A DNA stretch of 64,000 nt from Panopea generosa (GCA_029582155.1 CM055899.1:72531719-72595718), one strand, 5' to 3'. Positions 53,270 through 63,422 are shown, counted from the stretch's first letter. The notes: generated from the sequence alone by a model not told the origin. Numbers and translations are program-made.

Positions 53270-53533
53270 AGTTACAATAGTTTTACACCAATATAAATAA
53301 AGGTCCAAGATATTATTTGGTGCAAAACTATTGTAACTCAAGTTACAATAGTTTTGCGCTAAAGAATTAGTGTATTTGAGATAAAATATTTTCACCAAAA
53401 GTGAATATCTTCAAAATTATTAAAAATATCTGGACCAAATTTTAACACAAGATGCACATTGTAGAACTATAGTTATTTATGAAAAAAAAAACGATTTTTG
53501 GAAAAAAACAGAGTTACAATAGTGTTGCGCTAA
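53270..53533. mobile_element. MITE cluster with AGTTACAATAGTTTTGCGC-type ends
   Basis: A half arm lies at 53,270-53,291. A full palindrome lies at 53,317-53,362: 22-bp arms, CA spacer, two mismatches. An inverted half arm (AGTTACAATAGTGTTGCGC) lies at 53,512-53,533. The segment 53,317-53,533 is therefore bounded by inverted copies and could be a 217-bp MITE. Confidence 0.6.
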
Positions 53534-53758
53534 GCCCTCGTTATGTACTATCAAAAAATGTTATGCTGATAACCACAGCTACTGCAAATCTCATTCTGCC
53601 ATCTGCAGTGGTGAAAAAATCTCAACTGGATAACTGTTTTTTTGTCCAAATTTTTCAAAATAAACTTGTCTAATATTGACAGTGAGCAAACCTCAACTAG
53701 ACCTATCACTAAAGGTGATGAATAGCCCCGAACGCCGCCATGAAAGAAAATGGTTAAC
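53534..53758. other. No gene seen
   Basis: Short AT-rich spacer with nothing recognised. Confidence 0.4.
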
Positions 53759-55580
53759 CATTGTATGAAGTTTTATTAAATTATATCCAATAGTTTTAAA
53801 GTTATGCTCCAGACAAAAAAAATTCTTAATAAAAGAGAATGTTATGGATTGAGTTTTTTGTATTGTTATTTTTTTTATGGTTTTGTTAAAATTAAAAATG
53901 TTTTTTTTAATTATTGTGCAGTGTACAAGCTTTCATGGCAATCAATAAATGTTATACTTTTTCGAGTTATGTTGAGGGACAACAATTTTATGGATAAGAA
54001 ACAAACAAGAGCACTAGGAATACAATATCGAACCTGCTTTGCTCGAACACCATGTATTCATCAACTTGGTTCTTTCATGAACTTTATTAAACTGTTATCA
54101 CTGATGGCTTTAAAAGTACTTTAAAAGTACTGCACCAGACAAGGGAAATATTTCAAAGGGCAATAACTCTGTAATTAGCAAGAATAGAGTTATGTTTTTT
54201 GTACACTGCACTTCCTCTCATTATATTCTACCATTGTATGAAGTTTGATGAAATTCCATCCAGTACTTTAAAAGTTATGCTCTGGACAAGGGAAATATAT
54301 CAAAGGGCAATAACTCTGTAATTAGCAAGAATAGAGTTATGTTTCCTGTACACTGCACTTCCTGTCATTATATTCTACCATTGTATGAAGTTTGATGAAA
54401 TTCCATCCAGTACTTTAAAAGTAATGCTCCGGACAAGGGAAATAAATCAAAGGGCAATAACTCTGTAATTAGCAAGAATAGAGTTATGTTTCTTGTACAC
54501 TGCACTTCCTCTCATTATATTCTACCACTGTATGAAGCTTGATGAAATTCCATCAGGTACTTTTCAAGTTATGCTCCGGACAAGAAAAAATATCAAAGGG
54601 CAATAACTCTGTAATTAGCAATAATAGAGTTATGTTTCTTGTACACTGCACTTCCTCTCATTATATTCTACAATTGTATGAAGTTTGATGAAATTCCATC
54701 CAGTACTTTAAAAGTAATGCTCCAGACAAGGGAAATATATCAAAGGGCAATAACTCTGTAATTAGCAAGAATAGAGTTATGTTTCTTGTACACTGCACTT
54801 CCTCTCATTATATTCTACCATTGTATGAAGTTTGATGAAATTCCATCAGGTACTTTAAAAGTTATGCTCCGGACAAGGGAAATATATCAAAGGGCAATAA
54901 CTCTGTAATTAGCAAGAATAGAGTTATGTTTCCTGTACACTGCACTTCCTGTCATTATATTCTACCATTGTATGAAGTTTGATGAAATTCCATCCAGTAC
55001 TTTAAAAGTAATGCTCTGGACAAGGGAAATATATCAAAGGGCAATAACTCTGTAATTAGCAAGAATAGAGTTATGTTTCTTGTACACTGCACTTCCTCTC
55101 ATTATATTCTACCACTGTATGAAGCTTGATGAAATTCCATCAGGTACTTTTCAAGTTATGCTCCGGACAAGAAAAAATATCAAAGGGCAATAACTCTGTA
55201 ATTAGCAATAATAGAGTTATGTTTCTTGTACACTGCACTTCCTCTCATTATATTCTACAATTGTATGAAGTTTGATGAAATTCCATCCAGTACTTTAAAA
55301 GTAATGCTCCAGACAAGGGAAATATATCAAAGGGCAATAACTCTGTAATTAGCAAGAATAGAGTTATGTTTCTTGTACACTGCACTTCCTCTCATTATAT
55401 TCTACCATTGTATGACGTTTGATGAAATTCCATCCAGTACATTTCAAGTGATGCTCCGGACAAGGAAAATTGCAACGGACAGACAGACCGACACACCGAT
55501 GGACCGACAGACCGACCTCAGGGTGACTCCAATATACCCCCTCAAAACTTCGTTTGTCTGGGGTATAATGAAGTGCACTG
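53759..55580 (+). mobile_element. Pearl/HINE-like element with a 147-bp tandem core
   Basis: CAATAACTCTGTAATTAGCA starts at 54,161, 54,308, 54,455, 54,601, 54,748, 54,895, 55,042, 55,188 and 55,335, spacings of 147 or 146 bp. A decayed monomer piece lies at 53,759-53,815. On the right a degenerate GACA/GACC tract (55,480-55,515) is followed by CTCAGGGTGACTCC and GTTTGTCTGGGGTATAAT. A tandem core of about 150 bp plus a tetranucleotide-like tract is the plan of the oyster pearl elements, which are now grouped with non-autonomous Helentrons (established knowledge). Membership here is inferred. The ORF at 55,373-55,705 is incidental. Confidence 0.65.
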
Positions 55581-55958
55581 AATATAGACTAGGTTATGAC
55601 ATGATTGTTCAAACCAAACTTAGCACAAATACTCAAAAAATAATAGATACAAAATCTAAGATCAATACAGCGATTCTTACCAAAAAATGTCTCTTTCACA
55701 TGTGATTTGCCAGGCAGGGCACACAGCGTAGTTCACAGTGTCAACAATGGACCCAGGCAGTCAGTGAAAATACTGTGTGATGTTGCTGGGTGGTAGTAGA
55801 GTTGACCGTATGCTATCTTTGCAACTGACAGCTTCAACCTGAACAGAAATAAATGAGAGAAAAGTAAAATAGCTGTAAAATTAAAGCACCAATTTTGACA
55901 AATAAAAATGTCTTCACTATATGATTAGCACCAACTACAGAATTACATGCCAAAAAAA
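55581..55958. other. No gene seen
   Basis: AT-rich spacer between two repeats, with no recognisable feature. Confidence 0.4.
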
Positions 55959-56344
55959 TACAAGAGGTCCAAAAGGGTCTGAATCATTCTACTGGCAACA
56001 AACGGACCGATGAATGAAATGTTTATTAAAATCTACAATTCTACACATAAAATATCTAACATCTAGCTTTCAGATAAAATGTTTTTCAAAGTTTTGCATA
56101 AAATGTGCTTATAAGCTCTGTGCCAGAGCATTTGTGGTCATGTCACGCTGGTTCAAGAACTCGTCCGAGATCTTGTGGTAATATAACTGCTGTGCTTTTG
56201 GTTAAGATACAATGATAACTGAAGGTGTTATCGCTTCTACAAGAAAAGGGTTAACGGAATGATAACACAAGACAGATGATGGACGGACAATGTACAATTT
56301 AGCATGACATAAGCCAGTTGGCCTTTGGTCAGTAGAGCTAAAAA
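55959..56344 (-). mobile_element. Short hairpin-ended dispersed repeat, second copy
   Basis: Inverted relative to 1,128-1,518. It starts TACAAG then AGGTCCAAAAGGGTCT (hairpin, 55,965-55,980) and ends TTGGCCTTTGGTCAGTAGAG then CTAAAAAT. Length is about 386 bp against 391 bp for the other copy. The hairpin stems keep pairing despite base changes. Confidence 0.55.
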
Positions 56345-57172
56345 TCAACAAGAACTGTCCAAGCACTTAATCAAACAATCATGATTACATGAGAAATCCA
56401 CCACAGAATCAATCAGTATGAAAAAGACAGACAGGAACATGCTGCCTTGCACAACATCCTGCATTGACTAGTAGATCCTGAACTTGATATCTCCCAAATC
56501 AGGTCTATTAACCATTAATGAAAAAGCAGGAAATTCTATGCCTGTCTCACAATTCATAGCAACTGAACGTTTTGAATTGACGCAATTGACAAATCAACAT
56601 GCTCAAACAGGGCTTTCCCAACATTACTAAAATTTGAACAGACCCAATTGGGAGACTACAGACTATGCACTGACACAGTAAATTTGGAAATATATATTGA
56701 TGGCACTCTAAAACAAGAAGTTCCGAGTTCACACAGGCCCTATTGGGACACGTGGCTGACCTCAAGCTACATTACGCTCTGGCAGCTCATCACCCATTAA
56801 AGTGTTGGCCAGCTTACAAGAAATACAATAAGCATGCTCTAAACAAACAGATCTACAAGGCCAATTTACGGTAACACCTGTAACACCATACCCATCTCTG
56901 TTTTTGCACCCCCACCCACTCCATACACTCAAAGCAATCTGCAACATATTTTTTAAAGGTTTTGATTTTTAGCCATTTTATGTATTTGACAGTATTGCCG
57001 TCTGCTCATTTGTAGTAAAACTAACAAAAACAAACCCAATGTTTCAGAACGCATGTGACATTTCCCCTGATTAGGCCAGTTACCACCATTACATTTCCCA
57101 TAGACTTGCATTGTAGCGTTTATGCTTACATTTGTTCAAGAAATTGCCTATCTTGCATATAAGTATCAACAT
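56345..57172. other. No defensible gene
   Basis: Minus-strand ORFs of 72 and 61 codons (56,547-56,947) are cysteine-rich and unrecognised. They could be relics. Confidence 0.35.
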
Positions 57173-57215
57173 AAAACAAGAGGGCCAGATTGGCCCTAAA
57201 GTGTTCATAATTGGC
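57173..57215 (+). repeat. AAACAAGAGGGCC hairpin end, third copy
   Basis: AAACAAG followed by AGGGCCAGATTGGCCCT (7-bp stem, 3-nt loop), the terminal signature seen at 1,495-1,518 and 55,959-55,980. No matching far end was found, so the element may be truncated. Confidence 0.5.
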
Positions 57216-57519
57216 AGAGATGGCAATGCCAAAGAAGTTCAGATTATAGATATATATCTGCTGTGTAAATTTGGTGAATATTAAATGAAAACTGCAGGTG
57301 CTAGAGTGCATATAAATCTCAAATAAATCACAAGTCTGTAAACCTCGACAGATTACATTAACAGATCTTGATAATAAACATTCAAATTTCATCTTCTATA
57401 TCACTTTAAATTCAGATTTTATTCTTAGCCCAATTAACACAAACATTACCACCATTATCGAAGAATTGGCAAAAAAACTAATAATATTTTTCAACATAAG
57501 TGATGTCAAAACAAAATAT
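57216..57519. other. No gene seen
   Basis: The 88-codon minus-strand ORF 57,126-57,392 has no visible domain. Confidence 0.35.
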
Positions 57520-57800
57520 ATCTGTCTGTTGCACCTGTTACTAAATGTAGAAATGCATCACAAAATAGTGATTGAATATGAAAAATAAAATAGTAACATT
57601 AAAATGAATAAATATTTATAACCCAAGTCTAGCAATTTCATGTTTAAATGTACAAACACACCTGATTATACCTGTCTAACCATCTACATGATGAATTAAT
57701 GCATCACAAAATAATGATTGAAATGGGAAACTATGGAAAAATGTAAATACATAAATTTATATAAATATTAAATACATACATTATATACCCAGACAAGCAG
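57520..57800. repeat. Two degenerate direct repeats
   Basis: ATGCATCACAAAATAGTGAT at 57,553 and ATGCATCACAAAATAATGAT at about 57,700 head two loosely similar AT-rich units, about 147 bp apart. Confidence 0.45.
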
Positions 57801-58196
57801 TTCACACTCTTCAAATGGAAACCCATACATTAACTAACCCCAGGTAAAATTGGCAGGTAACAATTCTATCACCTGTTATGGTGAACACTTTTCACTGGTC
57901 AATAGATTAATATCAAGATGGTAAGGTCAAAAGTTAACATGGTGTTAACATTCCCCAATTGGTACCTCACTTACACCCTGTATTTTGATAGATGTATCAT
58001 GATAGCACAATATATAAATATCAACACTCAATCTTTAACAAAGGACATTTGCACAATGCATGGACAGATCTAGAATTAATTACCATCACTCATGTGTTGC
58101 CCAGCAAAACCACACGGTCATATATTATGTTGACTGAGGCAATTTTTAAGGTTGTTTTACTTATTATTAAAGCTCATATGAACTGCTCTGGAGTCT
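57801..58196. other. No gene seen
   Basis: A plus-strand ORF (57,992-58,327) runs into the neighbouring SINE head and has no domain. Confidence 0.35.
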
Positions 58197-58320
58197 GCTT
58201 CCTGGGTAGAACCAGTACTGAGGGTTGTTTTTTGAGAGGCATCGGGGTGGAGCTGAAGATCAAACCTGCAACCTCTGGCATGATCTGCCAACACTCTATC
58301 TACTCTATGCCATGCAATTA
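58197..58320 (-). mobile_element. tRNA-derived SINE head, minus strand
   Basis: The minus strand reads GGCATAGAGTAGATAGAGTG (A-box region) and AGGTTGCAGGTTTGATCTTC (B box), and runs into AGCTCCACCCCGATGCC. It is a different SINE family from the others in the window. Confidence 0.6.
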
Positions 58321-58632
58321 TATATAATTTTTTTTCTTGCCACGATGTAACAGTTAACAAATCAATGACTTTTGTTAATATATTACAACAAATTTAAAAT
58401 AGATTATAGATTTAAAGCATTTTTGGCTAGGCAATCAAACCCTAACAAGAGAACACAAATGGGTGCAGATACTCGTCTTTCAAAGTTCATTTAGTTGATC
58501 AAGATGAAAAATGTAAATTTGTTTGAGTATGATGTTGACAGAATCAATACTATTACTGAATACAAAACAAATTTAAGATCGAAAGACTGCAAGTCCTGAG
58601 AGTTGCCAATTGGTTTGACTGAATATATGTGG
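58321..58632. other. No gene seen
   Basis: AT-rich spacer between two SINEs. Confidence 0.4.
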
Positions 58633-58880
58633 TCATATTTATGCCATCAAGGGCTAACAGATGATCAGTTAACATAACTGCTCTTTCCTGGGAACCTGGA
58701 AGGTTTACAAGTACTTGAACACACTCATCTCTGCGAGATACATTTCCCACTTGAATCATCAATAACAAAGAGATGCAATGTCATACCAATCATCATGGAA
58801 ACTAGCCGGATGAGGATTCAAACTCATAGCCCCTGGATTGATAGTCAGACATGTTACAGACTGAGCTTACTGGGCCTGAC
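58633..58880 (-). mobile_element. tRNA-derived SINE, copy 3
   Basis: Same family as 7,540-7,856 and 11,136-11,372: TATGCCATCAAGGGCTAACA, then CATTTCCCACTTGAATCATC, then a minus-strand head with GAGTTTGAATCCTCATC. It lacks the TCAA tail and is the most decayed of the three. Confidence 0.7.
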
Positions 58881-59080
58881 ACAGGTGAAAATGATAGCAG
58901 GGTATCTTTAGTGTCTAAAAACAGATTACAGATTATTGGTAAAACATATTGCTGTTAAATCTCATTGTATGCATCAGAATGCCTCTGTTCACTAAAAACA
59001 GACTGCAACCCCATCTACTTACATCTATTACTTTCATGCATGCCATGTCACAGCACCAGAATAGGTCATGGAACACATCA

Positions 59081-59310
59081 TTAACCCTTTACACCATAGA
59101 TACGCATTTTCCCGCACCAATCACAGAAGGCCTTTGAAAACAGTGCAGGAAGAGTTCAGATTGCTCGTAACGAGCAATCTGAACACTTCCTGCACTGTTT
59201 TCCACTCTGTCAGTTAATATAAACATAATTTACCCATTGCTGATACGTGGTGAATTAATGCTTTCAATATTCAAGGTGTCCAAAGGAGTCTTTATGAAGT
59301 AAAGGGTTAA
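59081..59310. mobile_element. piggyBac-like MITE (230 bp with target duplication)
   Basis: TTAA occurs at both ends (59,081-59,084 and 59,307-59,310), next to inverted ends CCCTTTAC (left) and GTAAAGGG (right), with similarity continuing for about 16 bp (13 matches). A TTAA target duplication with CCC-starting inverted repeats is the piggyBac signature (established knowledge). Inside is a 67-nt near-perfect hairpin (59,136-59,202). With the element and one TTAA removed, the LINE reading frame runs straight through the site, which fixes the boundaries independently. Confidence 0.8.
59136..59202. repeat. 67-nt hairpin, 33-bp arms, one mismatch
   Basis: The arms 59,136-59,168 and 59,170-59,202 are inverse complements except at one base (GGAAGAGTTC against GGAAGTGTTC). 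The central sequence is GCTCGTAACGAGC. It lies within the piggyBac-like MITE. Confidence 0.9.
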
Positions 59311-59378
59311 CAGTTGCATAATGCTGAACCTTGAAAACAACATTTCATATGACCTTCGACATGGATTTACAATTAACA

Positions 59379-60797
59379 CAGGGCCTCCTCTGGCTATTTT
59401 TTTCTTTTCGCCACTACTTTCGCCATATTTGAAAAGATGGAGTCAAATAAAAAAAAATGGAGCCAAATTAAGAGCTATTTTTGTAACCAACTAAATTGCA
59501 TACCTCGGCCAACATTCTTTAAATCGTTATCAAACTACTCATAAGTTACAGTAACTTACTGCATGTTTTATTTTACTTGTTTTAGCTGTTGAATTAAACA
59601 CGTTTTTTATGAATATAAGTTTTAATGTATATTGCAATACTATTAAAAATTATTATTATCTTGCCAGTTATTATTGTCTGAAGTCGATAACTAGGAAAAA
59701 CAATAATTGGTAGTAAGTTGTTGATTTATATTGCAAATGATGCATTAGTTTAAATGGAGTGCAGTCAAAAACCAACACGGCCCCAATCATGTTTCTGTAC
59801 TTGTTTGATTTTGTCAATGTTTGTGCGTTTATCCACATAAATAACAGCTATTTGAGCCTTATTTTGTTACGCTTTTATTTTTTCTATAACATGCTATTCT
59901 CACAAAACCCAATACAGTGTATTTTATAATTATTTAAAATTTATACACATCAATTTATTTTAAAAGTATTAATACACAACTTATGGATTTCCAGCTAGCG
60001 TATTGACTGAAATTGCCGTTGGTTAAAACATTCCACAACATTTTCTAAATATCCTTATTACCCCACCCACTTTGTCACTACAGACTCGCTATAAATATGG
60101 TCAATATTAGCATTATAACAACAGAGCATATAGATCAAACAAATCTACTTATTGTAAAACCATGGTATTTATATCAAACAACCAACAGTCATCGCTGACA
60201 TTATAAACAAAATTATTTTACAGACAAAATCTACAGTCATTTATTGTTTTTATCCCGGAAGCCGCCATTTTGAAACTTACTGTTTGTTGACAAAAAATTG
60301 GGGTTACCCATGAAAGTATAGTTGACAGTGTATTGGCATAAACAATTTTCTAAACCTGTTTAGCTTATTGAAGACATATTAAATTTCTATATGATTAAAA
60401 AATGTAAATATATATAATGATTAAAAATATGAATATGCCGTTCATCACTATGCGACCACATGACTATCTTTAGCAGATGCTATTTTAAGCTTAGGGTAAT
60501 CTTACACATGTGTTGAAATTTATGCATGACAGTGCAATGGCCTGAGGGAGATATCACAGCTGGGTGCAGATTAATCTGTTAATTGTCATGGTTGTTGACT
60601 GGGATGAGGGGACAGTTAAATTAATTAGCCAAGATTATTTCTACAGTTAGAGCCGCTTGTTTTGTTAGAAAATTTGAATACGAGAATCGGCCGTTGATTT
60701 CCTTGTTGCAACCACTTTCGCAAAAGAGGAAAATCTTTCGCAAATTAAAAATTTCCTTCACATTTGGCGACATTGGCGAATCCCAGTGGAGGTCCTG
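59379..60797. mobile_element. 1.42-kb TIR element inserted in the LINE, 5-bp target duplication
   Basis: The left end CAGGGCCTCCTCTGG and the right end CCAGTGGAGGTCCTG are inverted repeats with two mismatches over 15 bp. TAACA directly flanks both sides (59,374-59,378 and 60,798-60,802). Reverse-transcriptase sequence continues on both sides. Inside, a TTTCGCC motif occurs near both ends, and there is no transposase ORF. The CAG-starting ends and short duplication suggest a hAT-related non-autonomous element, but a 5-bp duplication is not the usual 8 bp. Confidence 0.7.
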
Positions 60798-61075
60798 TAA
60801 CATTTATTCAGGACCTTGTCCAATCCAATAATAACAGTGTCCAAACAGATGTCATCATGTATTTCTCTAAAGCTTTTGACAAAGTCCCCCACCAGCATCT
60901 TCTCTATAAACTGAAATTTTATGGGATTACTTTTAATTTGCTCTTCACTGGTTATCTGCCTTTGTTACTGATAGAACCCAGAAAGTTGTCCTGAAGTTGG
61001 CCATGTCAAAGTTCCTGTAACCTCTGGTGTTTCCCAGAGTACAGTTTTGGGTCCCATTCTCTTTTTAATATAGTC

Positions 61076-61204
61076 AAACCTGTGTAAGCGGTCACCACTT
61101 CTCTTAAACAGCAACATTTGCTATTTCCAATCTCTCTCTATGCTTTCAGAGCAAACTGACCTGTATTAAGCAACAACCTGTCTTAAAGGGCCACTTATGC
61201 TCAT
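61076..61204. repeat. Dispersed repeat, copy 2
   Basis: Aligns with 10,086-10,230 through CTGTGTAAGCGGTCACC, ATTAAGCAACAACCTGTCTT and AAAGGGCCACTTATGCTCAT. It leads directly into a tRNA-like SINE unit. Confidence 0.6.
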
Positions 61205-61505
61205 GTCACAGTGTGTATGTAACTTACTAGAAGCGAAGTCCGGTAGCTCAGTCAGTATCGAGTTCCGGATTGGCTGCATATTTTTCTTGTCCTGTTACAT
61301 TGGTGCCAAACCAGGGACTATGACATATATTTTCTGAGAAACATTCACATGATTCTCTGGTCTGTATGGAAATTAGGGGACGAATTCCAACTTTGTGAGG
61401 GATTATGTCACTATGTGTACTATGTTTCCTACTAGATAGAAATGTACCGGTATGTAAGCAATCTGGTAGCTCAGTCGGTAGAGCATTCACCTTGTAAGCA
61501 AAAGA
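61205..61505 (+). mobile_element. Two partial tRNA-like SINE units
   Basis: Heads at about 61,240 (GGTAGCTCAGTCAGTATCGA, with the anticodon and B-box region deleted) and 61,465 (GGTAGCTCAGTCGGTAGAGC, truncated after the anticodon region). The body between them matches the units at 455-1,040, including GATTCTCTGGTCTGTATGG and ACGAATTCCAACTTTGTGAG. Confidence 0.7.
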
Positions 61506-61929
61506 GCAACATTTGAAATCAAATTCTAAATAAATACAGAGGCTAAAGGGTAAAAAGACAATTAAAATAACAGGAGTGCCCCCCCCCCCCCCCTTATGTT
61601 CAGGTTGGAGGGACCAGGATATAATTTGCCAAATTTATGAGTTCAAAAAATGAATGTTTGAGTCCCATTTTTCGAGACATTTTAACTAAATCATTATAAT
61701 TTCAAATGCTGCAACATGGTGAAAATGAAGATACTTCACCATTAAACTGTGTAAACCTTTAGCTATGCACCATTTAAACAACCACAAATGAGAATTAAAC
61801 AACAGTAAACATTGACTAGAACAGTTAAAAATATTAAAAAAAACAACACATATGCAGCTTAGTCTGTCAAAAAAACAGTGTTTGTTGATTTGGTTCAAAT
61901 AACATTACACACTGTATCTCCTTTATTGA
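61506..61929. other. No gene; poly-C tract
   Basis: A homopolymer of C lies at about 61,579-61,593. The rest is AT-rich, with a chance 70-codon minus-strand ORF. Confidence 0.5.
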
Positions 61930-62135
61930 CAGTGGCGTAGCTGACCCTAAAATGATGTGCAAGCCAATAGGGTTCTAGAAGAGTTGGGGAAGGGGTCTGG
62001 GGGACATGCCCCACTCCCCATCAGAAAATTCAGGATGCATTTCCTGCGTTCTGATGACATTTCCAAGAGATATGATGCATTCTCAAAAAAATATGCAAGC
62101 CCGGCAATTGTTGCGTAAAGGCAGCTACGCCGCTG
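61930..62135. mobile_element. 206-bp MITE, CAGTGGCGTAGCTG ends
   Basis: The left end CAGTGGCGTAGCTG and the right end CAGCTACGCCGCTG are inverted repeats with one mismatch over 14 bp. ATTGA flanks both sides (61,925-61,929 and 62,136-62,140) as a 5-bp target duplication. No coding capacity. The ends resemble hAT-type CAGTGGCG termini. Confidence 0.8.
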
Positions 62136-63420
62136 ATTGAAATGTTTATCATAATTATAACACCGTTTCGATTCAGTGAAACTATAACACAAGAAGTATT
62201 CAAGGTCGGCAAACAGCTTGCATATTTACAACTCGCAACAGTAACAGAGACCGTCTGATGACATTGATTATGCTACATGCGCGCGCATCATTGTTTAGAA
62301 ATTGGTGCAGTTGTAACCCAATGCTCTTGAAATTCATCTGATGATGCGCGCACACTAGTGTTTACAAAGCAGTGTGCAAGAAACACAATGCATTGGGAAT
62401 TAAATGTCTGTATTTAAGATAATTGGGACGTATCGGCTGCGATTTTTCTGCATCCAGCGGATGCACATATTTCAGAATTGTGCGTCTGCCACAAGATTTG
62501 TGCGTATAGGATGCAGGACACGGGTAAATAAAACACTGCTGAAGTCTTTGACATCAGCTAAACGTTGTTCATCAATTAATATTGTAAAAAAATTATCATT
62601 GTGTACTATTGACACATGTAGTTATCTTTTGAAAATTAAGTTTTACTCTTTTACTGTATGTTTAATGGTTATGATAGAAGATTACCAGAGATTTATGAAC
62701 ACATGCTTAACTTTTGGCATGGAAGTATAAACCTGACATAGACATTATCATTAACTGATGAGCTCCTAAAGTATTTTATGATATATTAGCAGGAGGTAGG
62801 AATGGTGACATTATGTCGATCTCATAATACACTTAAAAAAAGATCACTAATGAAAACGGTAGCAGACAATAAAAAAAAAAATGAAAACGGATATTCCAAA
62901 GTCGAAGCAATGCGGAGAAAGACATTTAGTTTTAACACTATTTTGTTCACAGTAAACATGGTAGTCATACATTCAGTTACAAGTGAAAGGATCCATAAGA
63001 AAGATATACTATCTTATTATCCGTTTTCTACTTATAAAGTACAATCAACATTTCTGCTACAGACATAATATTTATTAAACTTCAATAGTGATGAATATTG
63101 TCATTTTTTTTGTAAAAACACAAGTATTGGTTTGTCTAATTTGAATACACACTATGACAAGAAATGTTACTTTCTCGGTAAATAATGTGTATTTGCCTAC
63201 CCTGATAAGAACTGCCTTTCCAATTTACCACATAAAGCTTCCATCACAGTGTTTCTATTCAAATTGCTATGACGCTTGAAAGGTGTGCGTCACATGATAA
63301 CTGCCAACACGATTTGAAAGTAGGATTGTATATAAAAACTAAGTTATCTAAGTGTTATATGCGTTGTTTTGTGGATATTTTTATGTTATGGACTATGGGG
63401 TGCCGTTTTACTATTTAACC
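62136..63420. other. AT-rich DNA without a defensible gene
   Basis: Contains an 11-bp inverted pair GCGCGCATCAT/ATGATGCGCGC (62,281 and 62,341). ORFs of 108 codons (62,404-62,730) and 88 codons (62,802-63,068) show no domain, signal peptide or splice context I can support. Confidence 0.4.
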
Positions 63421-63422
63421 TC

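Larger units (their letters stand above)
58965..61075 (+). pseudogene. Decayed LINE reverse transcriptase, interrupted by two DNA elements
   Basis: Blocks of a non-LTR reverse transcriptase appear in order. MPLFTKN...LLTSIT (58,977 onward) corresponds to the PIFKKG...RPISLTSI region. MEHII ends at 59,084. CIMLNLENN, then DLRHGF, lies at 59,314-59,370. FIQDLVQSNNN...TDVIMYFSKAFDKVPH lies at about 60,803-60,890. PVTSGVSQSTVLGPILFLI lies at about 61,015-61,071, frame-shifted. FSKAFDKVPH and SGV.Q.TVLGP are hallmark motifs of the Jockey/CR1/RTE-like LINE groups (established knowledge). The catalytic YxDD region is not present. Frameshifts, a small insertion after TSIT and loss of the RSCETQ region show that it is dead. 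The parent element would encode a reverse transcriptase for target-primed retrotransposition. Clade is not assigned. Confidence 0.85.

Noticed and set aside
48399..53533. One 5.1-kb transposon bounded by the TTGGTGCAAAACTATTG palindromes
   Set aside because: Both palindromes are complete in themselves and there is no transposase or target duplication, so separate MITE copies are simpler.
55373..55705. 110-codon ORF at the end of the 147-bp array
   Set aside because: It reads through the last repeat monomer and the GACA/GACC tract, with no protein feature.
62281..62351. GCGCGCATCAT ... ATGATGCGCGC inverted pair as a transposon
   Set aside because: Only 11 bp, spaced about 50 bp apart, with no target duplication or second copy seen.
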